A stretch of DNA of 64,000 nucleotides from Actinomycetospora lutea (GTDB lineage: Bacteria > Actinomycetota > Actinomycetes > Mycobacteriales > Pseudonocardiaceae), in the NCBI RefSeq assembly GCF_028737205.1, contig NZ_JAQZAL010000015.1, forward strand, positions 62,001 through 126,000, written 5' to 3'. Below are positions 60,964 to 64,000 of the stretch, one piece after another. Below the pieces are notes generated by a model. The model was given only the letters and a program-made list of their open reading frames with translations, did not search any database and was not told where the DNA came from. Position 1 is the stretch's first letter; each line of letters starts with the position of its first letter. A program made the translations under genes and the position numbers.

Positions 60964-61761
60964 ATGAGCAGCGACGCCGTCGTGGTGACCCGGGACGACC
61001 AGGCGGCCGTGGCGGTCGTGCGGATGAACCGCCCGGACCGGCGCAACGCGCTGACCACCGAGCTCAAGGTGGCGCTGCGCGACGCTCTCGAGGAGGTCGC
61101 GCAGGACCAGAGCGTGCGCGCCGTCGTCCTCGCGGGCGCCGGTCCCGCGTTCTGCGTCGGGCAGGACCTCGGCGAGCACGCCGAGACCCTGCGCTCGGGC
61201 GACCCGGACGCGATGCGCACGGTGCCCGAGCACTACAACCGCATCACCTCGGCGCTCGCGACCATGCCCAAGCCGGCGATCGCGGCCATCGGCGGCACCT
61301 GCGTCGGCGCCGGCCTCGGGTTCGCGCTGGCCTGCGACCTGCGCCTGGCCGCGGCCGGGGTCCGGTTCGCGACGGCGTTCGCCGGCATCGGGTTCGGCGG
61401 CGACTCCGGGCTCTCCGCGACGCTCGCGCACGCGGTCGGCGCCTCGCGGGCCACCGATCTGCTGATGCTCGGCGACACGTTCACCGCCGAGTCGGCGCGC
61501 GACTGGGGCGTCGTGCGCGAGGTCGTCGCCGCCGAGGAGCTCGACGACAAGGCGCTCGCCCTGGCCCGCAAGCTCGCCTCGGGGCCGACCGCCGCGTACG
61601 CCGAGATCAAAGCCGCGATCGCGCTGGGGACGGTGTCCTCGTTGCCGAGCGTGCTCGAGCACGAGGGCGCGGCGCAGTCGCGCCTGGCGAAGACCGAGGA
61701 CCACCGCAACGCGGTCGAGGCGTTCCTCGCCAAGGAGAAGCCGACGTTCGTCGGTCACTGA
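60964..61761 (+). CDS. Enoyl-CoA hydratase/isomerase family protein
   Basis: 265 residues from the ATG at 60964, eight bases after AGGAG; a GTG at 60955 is too close to the Shine-Dalgarno. Crotonase fold: NRPDRRNALTTELK, AGAGPAFCVGQDLGEH, IGGTCVGAGLGFALACDLRLA. Acts on CoA thioesters, possibly as a hydratase of the PaaG/PaaB type. Divergent from the nitronate-monooxygenase-like gene, and followed by a hairpin. Confidence 0.92.
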   Translation: MSSDAVVVTRDDQAAVAVVRMNRPDRRNALTTELKVALRDALEEVAQDQSVRAVVLAGAGPAFCVGQDLGEHAETLRSGDPDAMRTVPEHYNRITSALATMPKPAIAAIGGTCVGAGLGFALACDLRLAAAGVRFATAFAGIGFGGDSGLSATLAHAVGASRATDLLMLGDTFTAESARDWGVVREVVAAEELDDKALALARKLASGPTAAYAEIKAAIALGTVSSLPSVLEHEGAAQSRLAKTEDHRNAVEAFLAKEKPTFVGH

Positions 61762-61786
61762 GGACTCCACCGGTCGCCGGAGTCCT
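61761..61786 (+). terminator. Hairpin after the enoyl-CoA hydratase gene
   Basis: AGGACTCC (61761-61768) and GGAGTCCT (61779-61786) pair perfectly around ten bases, followed by GTTCT. The first arm begins at the stop codon. Confidence 0.75.
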
Positions 61787-61916
61787 GTTCTCCGGGGCCC
61801 GGGCGACTGACAGACGGGTCACGCTCCGAGACCGGATCGAGGTCGGACGTTCACTCCTTCGTGGTGCGGGTGGGCAACGGTCGCGCTGAGCGATCATCCG
61901 TCCGAGAGGGGTCTCC

Positions 61917-62606
61917 GTGAGCGGCACCACCATCGTCCTGGTCCACGGCGCATGGGCCGACGGCTCGTGCTGGAGCTCGGTGGTGGAGGCACTGCAGGCA
62001 CGCGGCCACACGGTGATCAGCCCGCAGTTCCCCGAGACCTCGCTGGAGGCCGACGTCGCGCGGCTGCGCCAGGTCCTACGCCGCCAGGACGGCCCGACCC
62101 TCGTCGTCGGCCACTCCTACGGCGGTCAGATCGCCACGGCCCTGGGCGAGGACGCGCCGAACGTCGTCGGCCTCGTCTACATCGCCGCCTTCGGCCTGGA
62201 CGAGGGCGAGTCCATCGGGCAGCTGCTGGCCCAGGGACCCCCGACACCCGCGCTGGGGAACCTCGAGATCGACGACCTCGGATACGCCTGGCTGCCCGAG
62301 GCCGATTTCGTCGGGCACTTCGCGGCGGACGTGGACCCGGTGAAGGCGCGCGTGATGCACGCCGCGCAGCAGCCCCTCGCGGCGAGCACGCTCGAGGACG
62401 TCATGGGCATCCCGGCCTGGAAGGCGCTCCCGACCTGGTACCTGGTGGCCACGAACGACGAGGCCATCCCGCCGGACGCGGAGCGCGCGTTCGCCGCCCG
62501 GATGGGCGCGACGACCGTCGAGGTCGAGTCCAGCCACGTCCCGATGGTGTCGCACCCCGACGCCGTCGTGGACCTCGTGGAGACCGCGCTGGCCGAGCTC
62601 AGGTGA
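61917..62606 (+). CDS. Alpha/beta-hydrolase, salicylate-esterase-like
   Basis: 229 residues, GTG start. TIVLVHGAWADGSCW, nucleophile elbow GHSYGG, the acid near TNDEAIPPDAE and the final His in ESSHVPMVSHPD. This short lid-containing hydrolase type is close to plant methyl-salicylate esterases and bacterial EstC. Substrate unknown. Single gene. Confidence 0.9.
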   Translation: MSGTTIVLVHGAWADGSCWSSVVEALQARGHTVISPQFPETSLEADVARLRQVLRRQDGPTLVVGHSYGGQIATALGEDAPNVVGLVYIAAFGLDEGESIGQLLAQGPPTPALGNLEIDDLGYAWLPEADFVGHFAADVDPVKARVMHAAQQPLAASTLEDVMGIPAWKALPTWYLVATNDEAIPPDAERAFAARMGATTVEVESSHVPMVSHPDAVVDLVETALAELR

Positions 62607-62623
62607 GCCGGGCCGTCGCTCGA

Positions 62624-62791
62624 TCAGCGGAGCGGTGCCCTCCTCCGGTGCCCGATGCCGGCGAGGTGCAGCGCGATGCAGATCGCGCCCAGCGTGAGGA
62701 GCACCGTCGGGGTGAGCACGCTGATCACGAGGCCGGACACCTCGAAGATCAGCGCGATGAGGAACAGGACCGCTGCGGCGATGGCGAGCAT
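62624..62791 (-). CDS. Small two-helix membrane protein
   Basis: 55 residues, ATG at 62791, with AAGGAG ten bases upstream. Two membrane helices: AIAAAVLFLIALIFEVSG and VLTPTVLLTLGAICIALHLA, then a basic end GIGHRRRAPLR. No family recognised; such proteins are frequent in actinobacteria. Confidence 0.7.
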   Translation of the reverse strand: MLAIAAAVLFLIALIFEVSGLVISVLTPTVLLTLGAICIALHLAGIGHRRRAPLR

Positions 62792-62981
62792 CGTGTCGGA
62801 TCTCCTTCGGTCAGGGGCCCGAAGTATTCGGGCACGGACGGGTCCGTCCGGCGACCGTGACGGCAGGCGGTACCCGCGTGCGGCCGAACGGGCTCCGGCC
62901 CGGTCGCGCCGGCGTTCACGGAGGCGGCGGTCGTCTCCCGTCGGACGGTCCGGCGCTGCCTGTCCGAGCGCCTCGCCGCGC

Positions 62982-63977
62982 TCAGGTGAGCCAGCGCAGG
63001 AGGTGCGTCCGGGTCTGTTCCTGCCGGAAGTAGGTGAGGTGCCACACGTCGCCGGGGTCGAAGACGAGACGGCGGGCCGCGGGGACCGGGAAGCCGGTGA
63101 TCGCGGAGGGCCGTGATGCGGCGGGACGGACCGTGACGGGGTCGCCGACTCCGGTGGTGGGCACGGCGACGTCGTTGGGTCGCCCGAAGATCGGGTCGAT
63201 GAGCTCGTCGACACCGTCTTCGTGGTCCGCCTCGATCGCGTAGTAGAGCGGGGCGGTGCCGGAGTACCGGTCGAGGGCGGCGTAGAGCGCACTGTCGGGG
63301 TCCATGGCCCGCAGGCCGGGGAGGTCGTCCGCGGTCCGGGCGGCCAGCGCCTTGACCAGCTCGAGCACGGCCTCGAACACCGGTGTGGTGGCATGCCAGG
63401 GGCCCGGTGGCAGCGCGTCGAGGAGGGTGGTGAAGCCGTCGGCCAGGGTGTTCCAGTTCTCCCGCTCGACGATGGCCGTGCCGCCGTTCGGGGTGCCCGC
63501 GAACACGATCTTGCGGACGGTCACCCTGCCCCGTGCCCGGTGCAGGCCGAGGAACTCTCGCAGCGGGTCCACGAGGACGTCGAACAGACTCCTGCCGGTC
63601 GTCGCGGCGAGCTGCCCGTCGAGGACGCGCGCGACGAGACCGCCGCGGCTGTGGCAGACGATGTCCAGCTCCAGGTGGACGTCCCGGGGGATCAGCTCGA
63701 GGAGAGCCTCCGCGTTCTCCTCGGGTGGGACCGAGGCCGTCGGGTGCTCGAAGGTGATGATCCGCCCCTGGTACTTCCGGTCGAGGCGCGCCCAGAGCTC
63801 CTCGTTGCCGGGGAGATCGGTGTCGAGCAGCCCGCCGAACGCGCTCGCGCTGGTGCTGAAGATGCCGTGGAGGAACAACAACGTCGGCCCGGTGGCCGCG
63901 GCCAAGGCCCGCCAGTTGGCGTCGGTGAGCGTCACCCCCTGCCGGAGCCCGTGCTTCGGGGGGAACCAGGTCGCCAC
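62982..63977 (-). CDS. PGAP1-like/DUF7379 lipase-type alpha/beta-hydrolase (5' end possibly outside window)
   Basis: At least 331 residues; the GTG at 63977 may not be the true start because the frame stays open to the window edge. FLHGIFSTSASAFGGL is the oxyanion loop, CHSRGGLVARVL the nucleophile elbow and GDVWHLTYF the final His region, as in lipase-like proteins often attached to CHAT or other domains. The protein would cleave a lipid or ester. The upstream part, if any, cannot be seen. 190 nt of non-coding sequence separate it from the small membrane gene. Confidence 0.75.
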   Translation of the reverse strand: MATWFPPKHGLRQGVTLTDANWRALAAATGPTLLFLHGIFSTSASAFGGLLDTDLPGNEELWARLDRKYQGRIITFEHPTASVPPEENAEALLELIPRDVHLELDIVCHSRGGLVARVLDGQLAATTGRSLFDVLVDPLREFLGLHRARGRVTVRKIVFAGTPNGGTAIVERENWNTLADGFTTLLDALPPGPWHATTPVFEAVLELVKALAARTADDLPGLRAMDPDSALYAALDRYSGTAPLYYAIEADHEDGVDELIDPIFGRPNDVAVPTTGVGDPVTVRPAASRPSAITGFPVPAARRLVFDPGDVWHLTYFRQEQTRTHLLRWLT

Positions 63978-64000
63978 GGAGGGGCGGGCCGTCCTCTCCC

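Overview
The window is 64 kb of very GC-rich DNA with long spurious open frames on the wrong strands, GTG/TTG starts, short GTGA/ATGA gene overlaps and many actinobacterial families: PknB-type kinase, iniBAC-like dynamins, LuxR/MalT-type regulator, F420-type luciferase-like oxidoreductase, DUF4333, CPBP protease and OmpR-type two-component pairs. The gene mix fits a Pseudonocardiales-like actinomycete. That placement is inference; no rRNA or other marker gene is present. I found no tRNA, rRNA, CRISPR array, insertion sequence or prophage.

Layout. 1-4.4 kb: the start of a DICT/degenerate-GGDEF sensor protein, then lutABC (L-lactate oxidation to pyruvate). 4.5-18.2 kb: the most unusual block. 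It holds a membrane Ser/Thr kinase with an extracytoplasmic YVTN propeller, a divergent LuxR/MalT-type ATPase regulator, a membrane-anchored Hsp70 ATPase without a substrate domain, an unrecognised protein, two dynamin-like GTPases in tandem, and a Cys/His/Tyr/Trp-rich low-complexity protein. Near-identical dyads (CATGAGYAR, 3-4 nt, CTACTCR) precede each of the three transcription units containing the dynamins and their companions, and a fourth wider dyad lies further upstream. This resembles an enlarged version of mycobacterial iniBAC with its IniR-type activator and looks like a self-contained envelope-stress regulon.

18.2-29.2 kb: an UPF0104 membrane protein, a MetE/UROD-like protein, HMG-CoA-lyase-type aldolase, aldehyde dehydrogenase, an Lrp regulator divergent from a thiamine-diphosphate 2-oxoacid dehydrogenase, a lipase-maturation-factor-like protein and a phytoene-desaturase-like flavoprotein. 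29.6-39.5 kb: class III aminotransferase plus pxpA on one strand; on the other an operon of a molybdenum hydroxylase large subunit, pxpB, pxpC, a biotin carrier protein and a biotin carboxylase. Together these suggest catabolism of 5-oxoproline or a related lactam. 39.5-40.5 kb: a small Cys-rich DUF1540 protein and a degenerate ATPase-like protein amid DtxR/IdeR-like boxes and a perfect CRP-type site.

40.7-52.4 kb: CorA, CPBP protease, membrane alpha/beta hydrolase, amidase, a Gly-Asn repeat protein, a YciO/Sua5 protein, a STAS protein, a TSUP permease, a DUF4333 protein, PP2C-like phosphatase and a two-component pair. 52.4-64 kb: a putative membrane target of that pair behind a symmetric operator, a Cys-Cys leader peptide with attenuator-like hairpin before a second TSUP permease, a HAD protein, a BldC-like regulator divergent from a small leaderless gene, a second two-component pair with lipoprotein, and assorted metabolic enzymes ending in a lipase-like protein at the window edge.

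Gene ends are tightly packed: eight convergent pairs overlap at their 3' ends. A short GCGGAGC-rich repeat occurs at four places, including inside coding sequence.
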